Program-made: the position numbers and the translations under genes
Notes under the pieces: model-generated
The model's input: the letters and a program-made list of their open reading frames with translations, nothing else
Told to the model about the DNA's origin: nothing
The model's database searches: none
Part shown: positions 8,748-17,717 of the stretch, piece by piece
How the letters are laid out: every line of letters begins with the position of its first letter
Position numbering within the stretch: the first letter of the stretch is position 1
NCBI RefSeq assembly: GCF_900103365.1
Contig: NZ_LT629703.1
Coordinates: forward strand, 2,604,001 to 2,668,000
DNA: 64,000 nucleotides
Origin: Afipia sp. GAS231
GTDB lineage: Bacteria; Pseudomonadota; Alphaproteobacteria; Rhizobiales; Xanthobacteraceae
Reading direction: 5' to 3'

Positions 8748-9534
8748 ACTTCGCGGCCCGGCGCTCCACCATCGACATCATCCCCTCGCGCGCGTCGCCG
8801 GTAAGGGCGATCCGCCGGCCTTCGGTTCGGATATGTTCGGTGGCAACACGCACGCCATCGGTCTGCGCCAGCCGCGCATTCGCCAGCGCCGCCTGGACGG
8901 CGAGCGGCGCGCAGTTGGCCACCTCGCGCGCCAGATCCAGCGCCAGACGAAGTTGCTCGCCAGGCTCTGCCAGCATTTGCACCAAACCCCAGCGATGGGC
9001 ATCTTCGGCGTCAAACCCTCCGCCGGCCAGGATGCAATGCATGGCCCTTCCCCAACCAATCGCCGCTGGCAGGCGGATCGTTCCGCCACCGAGCGGGAAG
9101 ATGCCGCGCGTCGTCTCCTGCTGGCTGAACCTTGTGCCGTTCGCGGCCACACACATGTCGGCGGCGAGCATCAATTCAAGACCCGCGGTGTAGCAGCGTC
9201 CGTGTACCGCGGTGATGACCGGCTTCGCGCAAGCCGGGCCGTAAAGCCGGAACGGATCGCATTGGCCCGGCTTCAGATAGGAGGCGGAGCCTTCGGCCAC
9301 CGAGGCGGGGATGACGTCGGCCAAATCCAGGCCTGCGCAGAACACTTCCCCTTCGCCACAGACGACGCCACACCGCAATCGGGCTGAATGCGAGAGCGTC
9401 GTATATCCCTCGGCGAGTAACCGCAGGGCTTCGCGGTTCATTGCATTCCTTGCCCGCGGCCGATTGATCCGCATCAGCAGGATATCGTCGACCTCGGTGA
9501 TGATGACGGCAGATGTGTTGGCGTGATCCGGCAT
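8734..9534 (-). CDS. Enoyl-CoA hydratase/isomerase family protein
   Basis: A 266-residue crotonase-fold enzyme acting on acyl-CoA thioesters. The oxyanion-hole segments are visible as FCAGLDL and RCYTAGLELMLAADM, and the catalytic-loop region reads QQETTRGIFPLGGGT, retaining one Glu. The start at 9534 (MPDHANTS) has a GGAGGA site 5 bases upstream; the longer open frame upstream lacks support. It overlaps the convergent regulator gene by 14 bases. Exact reaction (hydratase, isomerase or hydrolase) cannot be read from sequence. Confidence 0.88.
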   Translation of the reverse strand: MPDHANTSAVIITEVDDILLMRINRPRARNAMNREALRLLAEGYTTLSHSARLRCGVVCGEGEVFCAGLDLADVIPASVAEGSASYLKPGQCDPFRLYGPACAKPVITAVHGRCYTAGLELMLAADMCVAANGTRFSQQETTRGIFPLGGGTIRLPAAIGWGRAMHCILAGGGFDAEDAHRWGLVQMLAEPGEQLRLALDLAREVANCAPLAVQAALANARLAQTDGVRVATEHIRTEGRRIALTGDAREGMMSMVERRAAKFTGS

Positions 9535-9776
9535 GTGTCCTCCGCTGGCTCTGTCGGCGCTCCACAGCACAGCAATCCAAGTGATGGTGACCATGGCCAT
9601 GTCGGCTAAATAGATTGCCGCCCCGGCCAACTGGCACGCACGCCAATCGATGGCTGAAACGGCAACGCGAATGGCCGGGCCTGCCATGTTCGTCTGCCGC
9701 CCGATCATGAAAGTTGAACGCGATGCTGCGCAGGCCGCCGATCGCTCCGAACTCACCGCCAAAAGGCAGTCGACCC

Positions 9777-10721
9777 ATGAACGGATATGACTTCGACATC
9801 TGGCGCCTGCAACGCCGGCGCCGGCAGCTTGATCTCGGCTGGGCTGCCACGACGCGGCCCGGTATCCGCTTCATCGACCTTCCCACCACCCGGATCAGGG
9901 TTCGTGTCGCGGGCCGCGGAAACCGGACCATCGTCTTCGCCTGCGATATGCCCAATGTCGTCGACAACTATGATGACGTGATCCGGCTTCTGGAAAACGA
10001 CTATCGCATCGTTGTTTTCGAACAGCCGGGATTTGGGTTTTCCCACCCCAAGGCCGGCTTTGACTTCACGCGCCAGGCCTATGCGGACGCCCTCGCCGGC
10101 ATGCTGCGGGAGCTGGCGATCGGCCCGTACATCCTGGCCTTTCCCTGCGTGAGCAACTTCTATGCACTGTCGGTCGCAAAACAGCATCCCGATCTGGTGG
10201 AGAAACTCGTTCTCATGCAGGCGTCCGACTGGTCGCGGCAATGCGAATGGGCCGGCACCGTCATCGGACGGTTCGTGCTGGTCACGATGGGTTTGCCGGT
10301 GCTGGGCACACAAATGACAGCCACACCCTATCTCGGCCAGGCAACATGGGCCGCTGTCGAGCCGTGGTTTGCCCGGCGCACGCATCACCACGTCATCTAC
10401 AAATCCTCCGAACGGCCCGAATTGTTCGCGCGGTTGTCAAAGCCGCTGTACGAAGCCTACGAGCATGGCGCCTGCCATTGCTTCGCGTCGGCATTCCAGC
10501 ATTTCTTCTGCGATTCCGAGAGCGAGATTCCGGTGGTCGATCAGCCCGCGCTGATTCTCTGGGCGACCGGCGATCGCAGTCACCACGTTTCCAACAGCCG
10601 TGGGCTGATGAACTACGCGCCCCATGCGCGCTGGCAGGAGATTGCCGATACCGGCCACCATCTCGATCTGGAAAATCCCAAAGCCGTCACTGGAGCGATC
10701 CGGCGGTTTCTGGATCCGTAG
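9777..10721 (+). CDS. Alpha/beta hydrolase with Cys in the nucleophile elbow
   Basis: A 314-residue alpha/beta hydrolase-fold protein. The acid and base of the triad are visible (LWATGDRS and DTGHHLDLENP), and the strand before the elbow is ILAFP. The elbow reads FPCVSN around residue 124 instead of the usual G-x-S-x-G, so a cysteine stands where serine is expected. It may be a thiol-dependent hydrolase or a non-catalytic homologue. Start chosen at 9777 (MNGYDFDIW); a GTG-free longer frame begins at 9714. It stands alone between minus-strand genes. Confidence 0.8.
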   Translation: MNGYDFDIWRLQRRRRQLDLGWAATTRPGIRFIDLPTTRIRVRVAGRGNRTIVFACDMPNVVDNYDDVIRLLENDYRIVVFEQPGFGFSHPKAGFDFTRQAYADALAGMLRELAIGPYILAFPCVSNFYALSVAKQHPDLVEKLVLMQASDWSRQCEWAGTVIGRFVLVTMGLPVLGTQMTATPYLGQATWAAVEPWFARRTHHHVIYKSSERPELFARLSKPLYEAYEHGACHCFASAFQHFFCDSESEIPVVDQPALILWATGDRSHHVSNSRGLMNYAPHARWQEIADTGHHLDLENPKAVTGAIRRFLDP

Positions 10722-10774
10722 ACCGACAGACTATCCCTCGGAACGAGCCGCCAGCGGCCACGCAATCGTTGGAA

Positions 10775-12274
10775 CTATGGCGCGGCGCATGATGGTTCGG
10801 TGGCCTTCGTCGCCATGAATGCCGCCAACGCCTCACGATCGGCGGGCGGCATGGTGAGGCCGAGTTTGGTGCGGCGCCACAGGATATCGTCGGGGAAGCG
10901 CGCCCATTCCTGCGCCATCAGATAGCGCACTTCCGCGCCGGTCAGTTCCGGACCGAACGCCGGCCCGAGGTCGGCGCGATCCTTTGCCTCACCAAGGATC
11001 GCCTTGACGTTGGTGCCATAGGCAGCGACCAGCCGACGCGCCTGATCCTCGCTGAGAAACCGCCAGCGCGCCCGCGCCTCGTCGACTTCGTTGTCGAAGC
11101 GGCCCCAGGCAAAATCGCCGCCCGGCAGCGGCGCCTTCGCGGTCCAGCGCGCCGACATCGGATAGAACGGCGTCAGCTTCGAGACGGCCTTCTCCGCGCG
11201 CCGGCGCGAAGTGGTGACGTCGCCACCGAAGATCGTGATCAGCGGCGCCTTGCCGCGTCCGTGGTCGAATGTGATGGCGCCATCGCGTGGCGATCGCCGG
11301 CTTGCGGAGTCCATCGCCATGTTCACGCCGGAAACCGTCCGCACCACGTCGACCGGCTCGACTCGCTCGCGAAAATAGCGATTGGCGGCATCGCAGAGAT
11401 AGGCGACGTCGCCGGCCGGCATCGCGACGATGGCGGGATCGCCCTTGAAGGCATGGCCGACGGTGCCGATCAGCGTGAAATCGCGCTCATAGGGGCTGGC
11501 GAAAATCAGCCGGCCGTCGCTGTTCTGGAACACATAGACATTGTCGCTGTCGAACAGGCGGCGAACCACGATCTGGCTGATCTGCATGATATCAGCTTTC
11601 GGCGGCCGCTGGCGCAACACGGTCTCGGCGACCGAAGCGGTCCAGGCGCCGCTCGCGTTGACCACGGCACGCGCGGTCACGACCTGGCGATGGCCGCGAT
11701 CGATCGTCACCAGCCGCCACGTTGCGCCCCGTTCCGCCCGGGTACATCGCGCGCCGGTGCGGATCACGGCACCGCGCGCCGCCGCATCGACCGCGTTCAG
11801 GATCACCAGCCGGGAATCATCGACGACACAATCGGAATATTCGAACGCGGTGCCGAACGGCCGCTTCAACGCATTGCCGACCGGATGATGGGTGACATCG
11901 ACGGTGGCGGAGGCCGGCAGGCCGTTGCGCGAGGCCAGCCGATCGTAGAACAACAGCCACGATCGCAACTGCCAGGCCGGGCGTTCGTCGGAATGGGCGG
12001 GGATCGCAAAGCGCATCGGGCGCACCAGATGCGGCGCGGTCTTGAGCCAGGTGTCGCGTTCGGCCAGCGCCCGGTGGACGCGAAGAAAGCGGCGGCGCTC
12101 CAGCCCCGCCAGATCGCCATGGATCAGCCGTGGCGATGCCGAGGATGCGCCGGCGCCGAGATCGCCCTGCTCCAGCAGGATCACGCGCAGACCGCGTCCA
12201 GTGGCGTCGCGCGCAACGCTGACGCCATTCAAGCCACCGCCGATAATCGCAAGATCGTAGTCCGCCATACGCAA
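10775..12274 (-). CDS. glpD: FAD-dependent glycerol-3-phosphate dehydrogenase
   Basis: A 499-residue FAD enzyme that oxidises glycerol 3-phosphate to dihydroxyacetone phosphate at the inner membrane. The Rossmann dinucleotide motif is IIGGGLNGVSVARDATGRG at the N-terminus, and the C-terminal part fits the GlpD cap domain (EVRYLMAQEWARFPDDILWRRTKLGL). The substrate-loop motif, usually close to LIHGGLRYLE, is LIHGDLAGLE here, so substrate preference could differ. No glpK, glpF or glycerol transporter lies next to it. Start at 12274, or 12268 (MADYD). Confidence 0.85.
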   Translation of the reverse strand: MRMADYDLAIIGGGLNGVSVARDATGRGLRVILLEQGDLGAGASSASPRLIHGDLAGLERRRFLRVHRALAERDTWLKTAPHLVRPMRFAIPAHSDERPAWQLRSWLLFYDRLASRNGLPASATVDVTHHPVGNALKRPFGTAFEYSDCVVDDSRLVILNAVDAAARGAVIRTGARCTRAERGATWRLVTIDRGHRQVVTARAVVNASGAWTASVAETVLRQRPPKADIMQISQIVVRRLFDSDNVYVFQNSDGRLIFASPYERDFTLIGTVGHAFKGDPAIVAMPAGDVAYLCDAANRYFRERVEPVDVVRTVSGVNMAMDSASRRSPRDGAITFDHGRGKAPLITIFGGDVTTSRRRAEKAVSKLTPFYPMSARWTAKAPLPGGDFAWGRFDNEVDEARARWRFLSEDQARRLVAAYGTNVKAILGEAKDRADLGPAFGPELTGAEVRYLMAQEWARFPDDILWRRTKLGLTMPPADREALAAFMATKATEPSCAAP

Positions 12275-12309
12275 CGCTTACCGGAAAGAGCCGTGACTGA
12301 ATCGGACTC

Positions 12310-12370
12310 TATAGCGTTTTCGAGCGAGGTGGATACCGGTTCGCGTGAAGAAAACGCGTCAAAATAAAAA
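12310..12370. repeat. Intergenic repeat, family with core GCGTTTTCGAGCGA, copy 1
   Basis: A compact element whose ends read AGCGTTTTCGAGCGAGGTG and GAAGAAAACGCGTCAAAAT, separated by TACCGGTTCGC. The outer parts can pair (GCGTTTTC with GAAAACGC), forming a long stem. A longer relative with about 40 extra bases between the arms is at 45838-45936. It resembles a dispersed palindrome I know from Bradyrhizobium/Rhodopseudomonas genomes. It fills the gap between the divergent tail of the GGDEF-EAL gene and the glpD start. Confidence 0.7.
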
Positions 12371-12393
12371 CTAGCGCTCCGACGAAGCGCTAG
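12358..12393 (-). terminator. Rho-independent terminator of the PAS-GGDEF-EAL gene
   Basis: Perfect 8-base stem CTAGCGCT/AGCGCTAG at 12371-12378 and 12386-12393 with a 7-base loop. On the minus strand it is followed by a run of T (TTTTTATTTT), the classic intrinsic terminator layout. The stem overlaps the stop codon region of the gene that ends at 12390. Confidence 0.75.
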
Positions 12394-15098
12394 CCGGTCT
12401 TGCGCGTATGCGCCATGACAATGACATCGCCGTCGCTGCGGCCGACGAGCGTTGCGTATTGTCCGATCGGCAGCGGCTTGCCGATGAAATAGCCCTGCAC
12501 CGCGTCGCAGCCCTCTTCCGACAGGAAGCCGAGCTGTTCCTGGGTCTCCACGCCTTCGGCGACGATCGACATTTCGAGGCCGTGGCCGAGGTCGATGACG
12601 GCGCGGACGATCGCCGCCGATTGCGGGTTCCGTCCGAGATTCATGACGAAGGCGCGGTCGATCTTGATCTTGTCGAACGGGAACGCCTGCAGATAGCTGA
12701 GCGAGGAGTAGCCGGAACCGAAGTCGTCCATCGAGATCCGCACGCCGAGCGCCTTCAGCCGTCGCAAGAGTGCGAGGCCGCGGTCGAAATCCTCGATCAG
12801 CACGCCCTCGGTGATTTCGAGTTCCAGCCGGTCCGGCGCCAGCCCGGTTTCGAGCAGGATCGAATGCACCAGGCTGACCACGTCGCCGTGCATGAACTGC
12901 GCCGGCGACAGGTTGACGGCGATCTGCAGCGGCACCGGCCAGGAGGCGGCCTCGCGGCAGGCTTCGCGCAGGATCCATTGGCCCATTTCGACGATCAGGC
13001 CGCTTTCTTCGGCGAGCGGAATGAAATCGGCGGGCGACACGAAACCGCGCAGCGGATGCTGCCAGCGCGCCAGCGCCTCGAAGCCGATGACCTCGCTGGT
13101 GGCGACCGTCGGGCCCGAGGTGGCCTGCGGCTGGTAGTACAGCGACAGTTCGCCGTTCCGGATCGCGACCGAAAGATCCTGGTGCAGCACCCGGCGGTCG
13201 CGGATCTGCTGGTCCATCTCGGGTTCGAACAGGCTGATCGAGCCGCGCGATTTCGCCTTGGCGCGGAACAGCGCCGCGCCGGCATTGGCGAGCAGCGAGG
13301 CCGCGTCCGAGCCGTTGTGCGGGAACACCGAGATGCCCGTGGTGACGCCGGTGCGTACCGACTTGCCGTCGATCGGAAATTCGTTCGACATCGCCTCGGC
13401 GAGCTTCTCGGCCAGCGCCTTGCCGGCCTCCGGCTGCTTGCCGTCGATGATCATGCCGAATTCGTCGCCGGAGAGCCGGGCGACCACACCGCCGCGGGCG
13501 GAGGCCTGGATGCGGCGCGCGACCTCGATCAGGAGCTTGTCGCCCATGGCGTGGCCGAACACGTCGTTGATTTCCTTCAGGCCGTCGAGGTCGACGCACA
13601 GCACCGCGAATTCCTCGTCGGTACCGGCGCAAGCCTCGATCATCTGAGCCAGCGCCTGCAGGAACGCGGCGCGGTTCGGCAGATCGGTCAGTCCGTCGTG
13701 ATAGGCCATGTGCGCCATCCGCGACTCGGTCTGGCGGCGGTCGGTGACGTCCTCATGGGTCTTGATCAGATATTGCGGCTCGCCGGCGTCGTCGAGCACG
13801 GTCATGCGGCGGGTCAGGAACAGCCGCAGGCCGTCCTTGGTGGAGATCGGATGTTCCTCGGTGAGCAGGCCGCGTTTCTTGATCGCGGCCTCGTCGCGCG
13901 CGATGATCAGCTTGGCTTCCTTGGGGTTGAAGATATCGGCAGCGGTCAGCCCGGTGGCGTCCTCGCGGCGGCGATTGAGGATGGTTTCCGCGCTGCGGTT
14001 GGCGAGCAGGTATCGCCCGTCGCTGACGCGCTCGACGATCAGCGACACCGGAATGTTGTCGACCACGAGCTCCAGGAACTTCTTGGTGTTCTCCAGCTCG
14101 CGCGACAGCGAGCGGCGTTCGGTGACGTCGTCGAACAGCGCGATCAGGAACTCCGGCTCGCCGTGCTCGTTGCGCGCGATCACCCGGTTGGAAGCGAGAA
14201 TTCGTTTCTCCGAACCGCGTTCGACCGTGAGTTCGGTGCGATGATAGCCCTCCGACGCCTTCAGCGCCGATTGATCCGCGACGTCGATGCTTTTCGCGGT
14301 TTCGGGCCGGAAGATCTCGTCGGCGCGCTTGCCGACGATATGATCGCGGGAGAACCGCGAGAAACGTTCGAAGGCGCGGTTGGCGAAGATATAGCGGCCG
14401 TCCTCGATGTTCTTGGCGGCGACGCAGACCGGAACGTTGTCGAGCACCGATTCCAGGAACTGCGTGGTCGAGGCCAGCTTGCGCGACAGCTTGCGCTGTT
14501 CGGTGCAGTCCTCATGGGTGCCGATCGTACCGCCGTTCGGCAATCGGAAGATCTTCGAGAGCACCGATTTCCCGCCGGGCATTTCGGTGACGAAGCCTTC
14601 GGGACGGCGCGCCAGTGCGGCAAATTCCTCGACGGTGATATTCAACAGGCCGCGCGAGCGCCGCAACTCGACCAGGTCGCGGCCGGTCTTGCAGCTTGCG
14701 ACGTCGGCGCGGGTGAATCCGTAGATATCGAGAAAGCGGTCGTTGCAGAACACGACGCGGCCCTGCGCATCCGACATCAACACGCCCTGATTGAGGTTGT
14801 TCAGGGCGGAACTGATGAAGGCGTTGCGACGTAACTTGGCGCGCTTCGACTTGCGCAACGCGCTCAGCACCCAGACTCCGACCGCGCCGACAAAGGACGC
14901 GACGACGATGCCGCCGATCAGGAATTCCCAGATCTGGTTGGGATCAAATGTGCCGATATAGCTTGCCGGCGCAAAGCCGCCGGACGGCGGTGCACCCCAT
15001 GCCATTTCGCACGGTACGGCGGCGGCGAGCAGGCACAATGAGGCCAGCGCCGGAATCGAATTCTTCCCGCCTGCCTGCCAATTCTTGCCAGCCATCAC
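12390..15098 (-). CDS. Membrane PAS-PAS-PAS-GGDEF-EAL c-di-GMP signalling protein
   Basis: A 902-residue protein. Residues 1-36 look like a signal peptide; a transmembrane helix spans about 57-80. Three PAS-type modules follow at roughly 90-200, 210-328 and 338-455. The GGDEF domain carries SGDEF at 543-547 and lacks the RxxD inhibitory site (RGGV instead). The EAL domain has an intact EAL at 674-676, NLSPAQF, DDFGSGYSSLSYL and AEGVETQEQL. It is probably an active phosphodiesterase; cyclase activity is possible. Signal sensed by the PAS domains is unknown. Confidence 0.92.
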   Translation of the reverse strand: MMAGKNWQAGGKNSIPALASLCLLAAAVPCEMAWGAPPSGGFAPASYIGTFDPNQIWEFLIGGIVVASFVGAVGVWVLSALRKSKRAKLRRNAFISSALNNLNQGVLMSDAQGRVVFCNDRFLDIYGFTRADVASCKTGRDLVELRRSRGLLNITVEEFAALARRPEGFVTEMPGGKSVLSKIFRLPNGGTIGTHEDCTEQRKLSRKLASTTQFLESVLDNVPVCVAAKNIEDGRYIFANRAFERFSRFSRDHIVGKRADEIFRPETAKSIDVADQSALKASEGYHRTELTVERGSEKRILASNRVIARNEHGEPEFLIALFDDVTERRSLSRELENTKKFLELVVDNIPVSLIVERVSDGRYLLANRSAETILNRRREDATGLTAADIFNPKEAKLIIARDEAAIKKRGLLTEEHPISTKDGLRLFLTRRMTVLDDAGEPQYLIKTHEDVTDRRQTESRMAHMAYHDGLTDLPNRAAFLQALAQMIEACAGTDEEFAVLCVDLDGLKEINDVFGHAMGDKLLIEVARRIQASARGGVVARLSGDEFGMIIDGKQPEAGKALAEKLAEAMSNEFPIDGKSVRTGVTTGISVFPHNGSDAASLLANAGAALFRAKAKSRGSISLFEPEMDQQIRDRRVLHQDLSVAIRNGELSLYYQPQATSGPTVATSEVIGFEALARWQHPLRGFVSPADFIPLAEESGLIVEMGQWILREACREAASWPVPLQIAVNLSPAQFMHGDVVSLVHSILLETGLAPDRLELEITEGVLIEDFDRGLALLRRLKALGVRISMDDFGSGYSSLSYLQAFPFDKIKIDRAFVMNLGRNPQSAAIVRAVIDLGHGLEMSIVAEGVETQEQLGFLSEEGCDAVQGYFIGKPLPIGQYATLVGRSDGDVIVMAHTRKTG

Positions 15099-15354
15099 TC
15101 ACCCGCGGATTTGCGGGCGGAGTGTCCGGCTTGACGGGTTTGGATCGGGTAAACGCCTACCCTTACAACCCCAAAATGTGACATAAATTACGGCAATTGC
15201 CCTGACATGATTAATGCTTCACTAACAGGACCGCGCTAGCGGCGTATTCCAAGGCAAACCAACGGGTTGCTTGGACACTTCGGGGCGCGGAATGATAGGT
15301 ATCTGGCGCGGCCATCGCCCCATCTCGCGCCAAAATCCCGGACCTGAAACTGAT

Positions 15355-16458
15355 ATGGACAGAGTTGATTGCGTCGTTATTGGAGCGGGGGTGATCGGGC
15401 TTGCGATCGCACGCAAACTCGCTCTGGCCGGTCGCGAAGTGATCGTGCTGGAGGCGGCCGAGGGCATCGGCACCGTGACCTCCTCGCGCAACAGCGAGGT
15501 GATCCATGCCGGGATCTACTACCGCGCCGGCAGCCTGATGGCGCAGATGTGCGTCAGCGGCCGGCACGCGCTGTATCGGTATTGCGCCGATCACGGCATT
15601 CCGCATCGCAATTGCGGCAAGCTGATCGTGGCCACCACGCCGAAAGAAACCGAAAAGCTGCAATCGATCCGGGCGCATGCCGAAGCCAACGGCGTCGAAG
15701 GCATGCAGTTGCTCACGGGCGAAGCGGCGCGCGAACTGGAGCCGGCGCTGAACTGCGACGCGGCGCTGCTGTCGCCCTCCACCGGCATTATCGACAGCCA
15801 CGCCTACATGCTGGCGTTGAAGGGCGATGCGGAAGAGCGAGGCGCCGCCTACGCATTCCATACGCCGCTGTTGCGCGCACGGGCGAACGCCGGCCGCATC
15901 GAGATCGAGGCCGGCGGCGACGCACCGATGACGCTGGCCTGCGATCTGCTGGTCAACGCGGCTGGCCTCGGCGCACCCGCGGCGGCGCGCAGCATCGAGG
16001 GCATGCCGGTCGAATTGATCCCGTGTGCTTATCTGGCCAAGGGAAATTATTTCAGTTGCAGCGCGCGGGCGCCATTTTCACGCCTGATCTATCCGGTGCC
16101 GGAGCCCGGCGGCCTCGGGGTGCATCTCACGCTCGACATGGCCGGCCAGGCCCGCTTCGGCCCCGACGTGGAATGGGTCGAGAGCATCGACTACGCGGTC
16201 GATCCTGCGCGCGCGGAAAAATTCTATCCCGCGATCCGGCGCTATTGGCCGACGCTGCCGGACGGCGCGCTGATGCCGAGCTATTCCGGAATCCGGCCGA
16301 AGATCGTGCCGCCCGCGGTCGCCACGCAGGATTTCCTGATCCAGGGCCCGCGCGACCACGGTGTTACCGGGCTGATCAATCTGTTCGGAATCGAATCGCC
16401 GGGACTGACGTCCTCGCTCGCCATCGCTGACCATGTCGGCGGACTGGCCAATCTGTAA
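15355..16458 (+). CDS. lhgO: FAD-dependent oxidoreductase, L-2-hydroxyglutarate oxidase-like
   Basis: A 367-residue DAO-fold flavoenzyme. The FAD-binding motif is [19 protein letters not shown] at the N-terminus, followed by [15 protein letters not shown], a signature of L-2-hydroxyglutarate oxidase and its close relatives. The C-terminal motif [10 protein letters not shown] and [19 protein letters not shown] also fit. It would reoxidise L-2-hydroxyglutarate to 2-oxoglutarate, a metabolite-repair reaction. It is monocistronic. A more distant dehydrogenase role cannot be excluded. Confidence 0.82.
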   Translation: MDRVDCVVIGAGVIGLAIARKLALAGREVIVLEAAEGIGTVTSSRNSEVIHAGIYYRAGSLMAQMCVSGRHALYRYCADHGIPHRNCGKLIVATTPKETEKLQSIRAHAEANGVEGMQLLTGEAARELEPALNCDAALLSPSTGIIDSHAYMLALKGDAEERGAAYAFHTPLLRARANAGRIEIEAGGDAPMTLACDLLVNAAGLGAPAAARSIEGMPVELIPCAYLAKGNYFSCSARAPFSRLIYPVPEPGGLGVHLTLDMAGQARFGPDVEWVESIDYAVDPARAEKFYPAIRRYWPTLPDGALMPSYSGIRPKIVPPAVATQDFLIQGPRDHGVTGLINLFGIESPGLTSSLAIADHVGGLANL

Positions 16459-16460
16459 CT

Positions 16461-16488
16461 GCGCATCTGCAAACGCGAATCTGCAAAC
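16461..16488. repeat. 14-base imperfect tandem repeat after lhgO
   Basis: GCGCATCTGCAAAC is followed directly by GCGAATCTGCAAAC (13 of 14 identical), two bases after the lhgO stop codon. It is probably a slipped-strand duplication. No function is suggested by its position. Confidence 0.6.
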
Positions 16489-16611
16489 CTGCGCCGCTTC
16501 AAGCGACCGCGGCAAAGGCTGAGACAAATGAACGCAAGACTTCAGCGGATGAGCGCGTCAGCGCCCATCCTGCGATGAAGTGCCGTTCTCGATACTGTAC
16601 GGGGGGACCGA

Positions 16612-16797
16612 CTAGTGCAGCGTTTCGCTGCTGGTGTGTCTCAACCGCTCGATCTGGTCCTTGACCATCAACTTGCGGCGCTTCAACTCGACAATTTGCA
16701 AATCGTCTGTGGAAAGGTGCACGAGCGCTTCGTGCAATTCGTTTTCGAGGATCTTGTGTTTACGTTCAAGTTCAACAAGATGCGCCTGTAGTGCCAT
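16612..16797 (-). CDS. DUF465/YdcH-family small helical protein
   Basis: A 61-residue protein predicted to be a helical hairpin. The sequence has the family pattern of an N-terminal helix (HLVELERKHKILENEL), a short turn and a second basic helix ending in KRRKLMVKDQIERL. The start at 16797 is fixed by a GAGGAG site upstream; a longer frame to 16995 has none. DUF465 proteins are common and of unknown function. A second member is encoded divergently at 17036, sharing the promoter region. Confidence 0.88.
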   Translation of the reverse strand: MALQAHLVELERKHKILENELHEALVHLSTDDLQIVELKRRKLMVKDQIERLRHTSSETLH

Positions 16798-17035
16798 ACG
16801 AAATCTCCTCGGTGGGTGAAACCTCAGATTCGATCCGGACGATAGAGTGTACACCTGCTGCCGAATCTGTCGATGGGTATCCGGAATCGGGCCTCTCATA
16901 TTTTCGGATTTATCTGTAACCAATCGTGAGTATGGAACCCGGTCGGCTTGCGGAGCGGCCCCACAGGGACGATATTTAGCGCGAGCTTCGGCCAATCGTT
17001 AACAACCTCATCGTGCTCTCCAGCTAGCGTACACC

Positions 17036-17242
17036 ATGACCGACGAAGATGAGCGCGAGCTCGAAAACGAACTCGCCAGGCTGCAGCAGGAGCACCGCGA
17101 TCTCGACGCAGCGATCGACGCGCTGCATCAGTCGCCGGCGCCGGATCTGCTGCGGCTGCAGCGGTTGAAGAAACGCAAGCTGCAACTGCGCGACCGCATC
17201 GCCTTCATCGAAGACCAGATCACACCCGATATCATCGCCTGA
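17036..17242 (+). CDS. DUF465/YdcH-family small helical protein (second copy)
   Basis: A 68-residue very polar helical protein, acidic at the N-terminus (MTDEDERELENEL) and basic in the middle (LKKRKLQLRDRI), as in DUF465 members. It is divergent from, and only moderately similar to, the first copy at 16612. No clear Shine-Dalgarno sequence precedes the ATG. The gap to the next gene contains the SOS box. Function unknown; a coiled-coil partner role is plausible. Confidence 0.85.
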   Translation: MTDEDERELENELARLQQEHRDLDAAIDALHQSPAPDLLRLQRLKKRKLQLRDRIAFIEDQITPDIIA

Positions 17243-17424
17243 GGCTTTCGGTCGCTCGGGAACGCGCGAGCCGGGAAATGGCGGAGCCGGGGGTTCGGCC
17301 AAGCAAAAGCCGCCGCGCCTTCCTGGAAATCCTTTTCCCCGACATCCACAAGGACACACGTCGCGACGATCTCGATCGGCGATGGCTGGCGCCTGCGCGA
17401 CCGCCAGATTGCCCACCGCCCTCC

Positions 17425-17453
17425 TTGACTTTTTTAGAACAAAAGAAGAACAT
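17425..17453 (+). promoter_or_regulatory. Predicted LexA (SOS) box overlapping a promoter
   Basis: GAAC at 17437-17440, seven bases, then GAAC at 17448-17451. GAAC-N7-GAAC (GTTC-N7-GTTC on the other strand) is the LexA operator of alphaproteobacteria. A TTGACT hexamer at 17425-17430 is a good -35 element, so LexA bound here would cover the -35/-10 interval. The ATG of the next gene is 34 bases downstream. Site call is from the pattern only. Confidence 0.65.
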
Positions 17454-17484
17454 GTACCCCTGCCGCCAGCAAGGGAGTTTTGCC

Positions 17485-17691
17485 ATGTCCGCCCCGTCAT
17501 CCCTGTCCGACAACAGCCGCTACGAGCAGGCCTGCGATCAGGCCATCGCGATGTGTGACGGCAATCTGCGCTCGACCATCAAGGCGCTGATCATGGCCAA
17601 CGAATATCTGGAAACCGAGCTGGTGGAATTGCAGGCCGCCGTCGCCGCCGGCTGCGTGCCGGCAAAATATGCTGGTAGCAACGCGGCCTGA
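17485..17691 (+). CDS. Small protein of unknown function under a predicted SOS box
   Basis: A 68-residue protein, start at 17485 with an AAGGGAG site. It reads as two amphipathic helices: YEQACDQAIAMCDGNLRS, then LIMANEYLETELVELQAAV, followed by a short tail. No membrane segment. The family is not one I can name; it appears restricted to alphaproteobacteria by my recollection. The LexA-type box upstream suggests induction by DNA damage. The next gene starts 26 bases downstream and is probably in the same transcript. Confidence 0.78.
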   Translation: MSAPSSLSDNSRYEQACDQAIAMCDGNLRSTIKALIMANEYLETELVELQAAVAAGCVPAKYAGSNAA

Positions 17692-17717
17692 AACCGGAGT
17701 GATCGAGGAGAGATCAA

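Noticed and set aside
12408..14834. An 808-codon plus-strand open frame opposite the PAS-GGDEF-EAL gene
   Set aside because: It lies fully antisense to a gene with clear domains; the translation is rich in Arg, Gly and His with no domain, as expected of a GC-rich shadow.
16528..16578. A 16-codon frame after lhgO
   Set aside because: Too short, no family, and no clear ribosome binding site.
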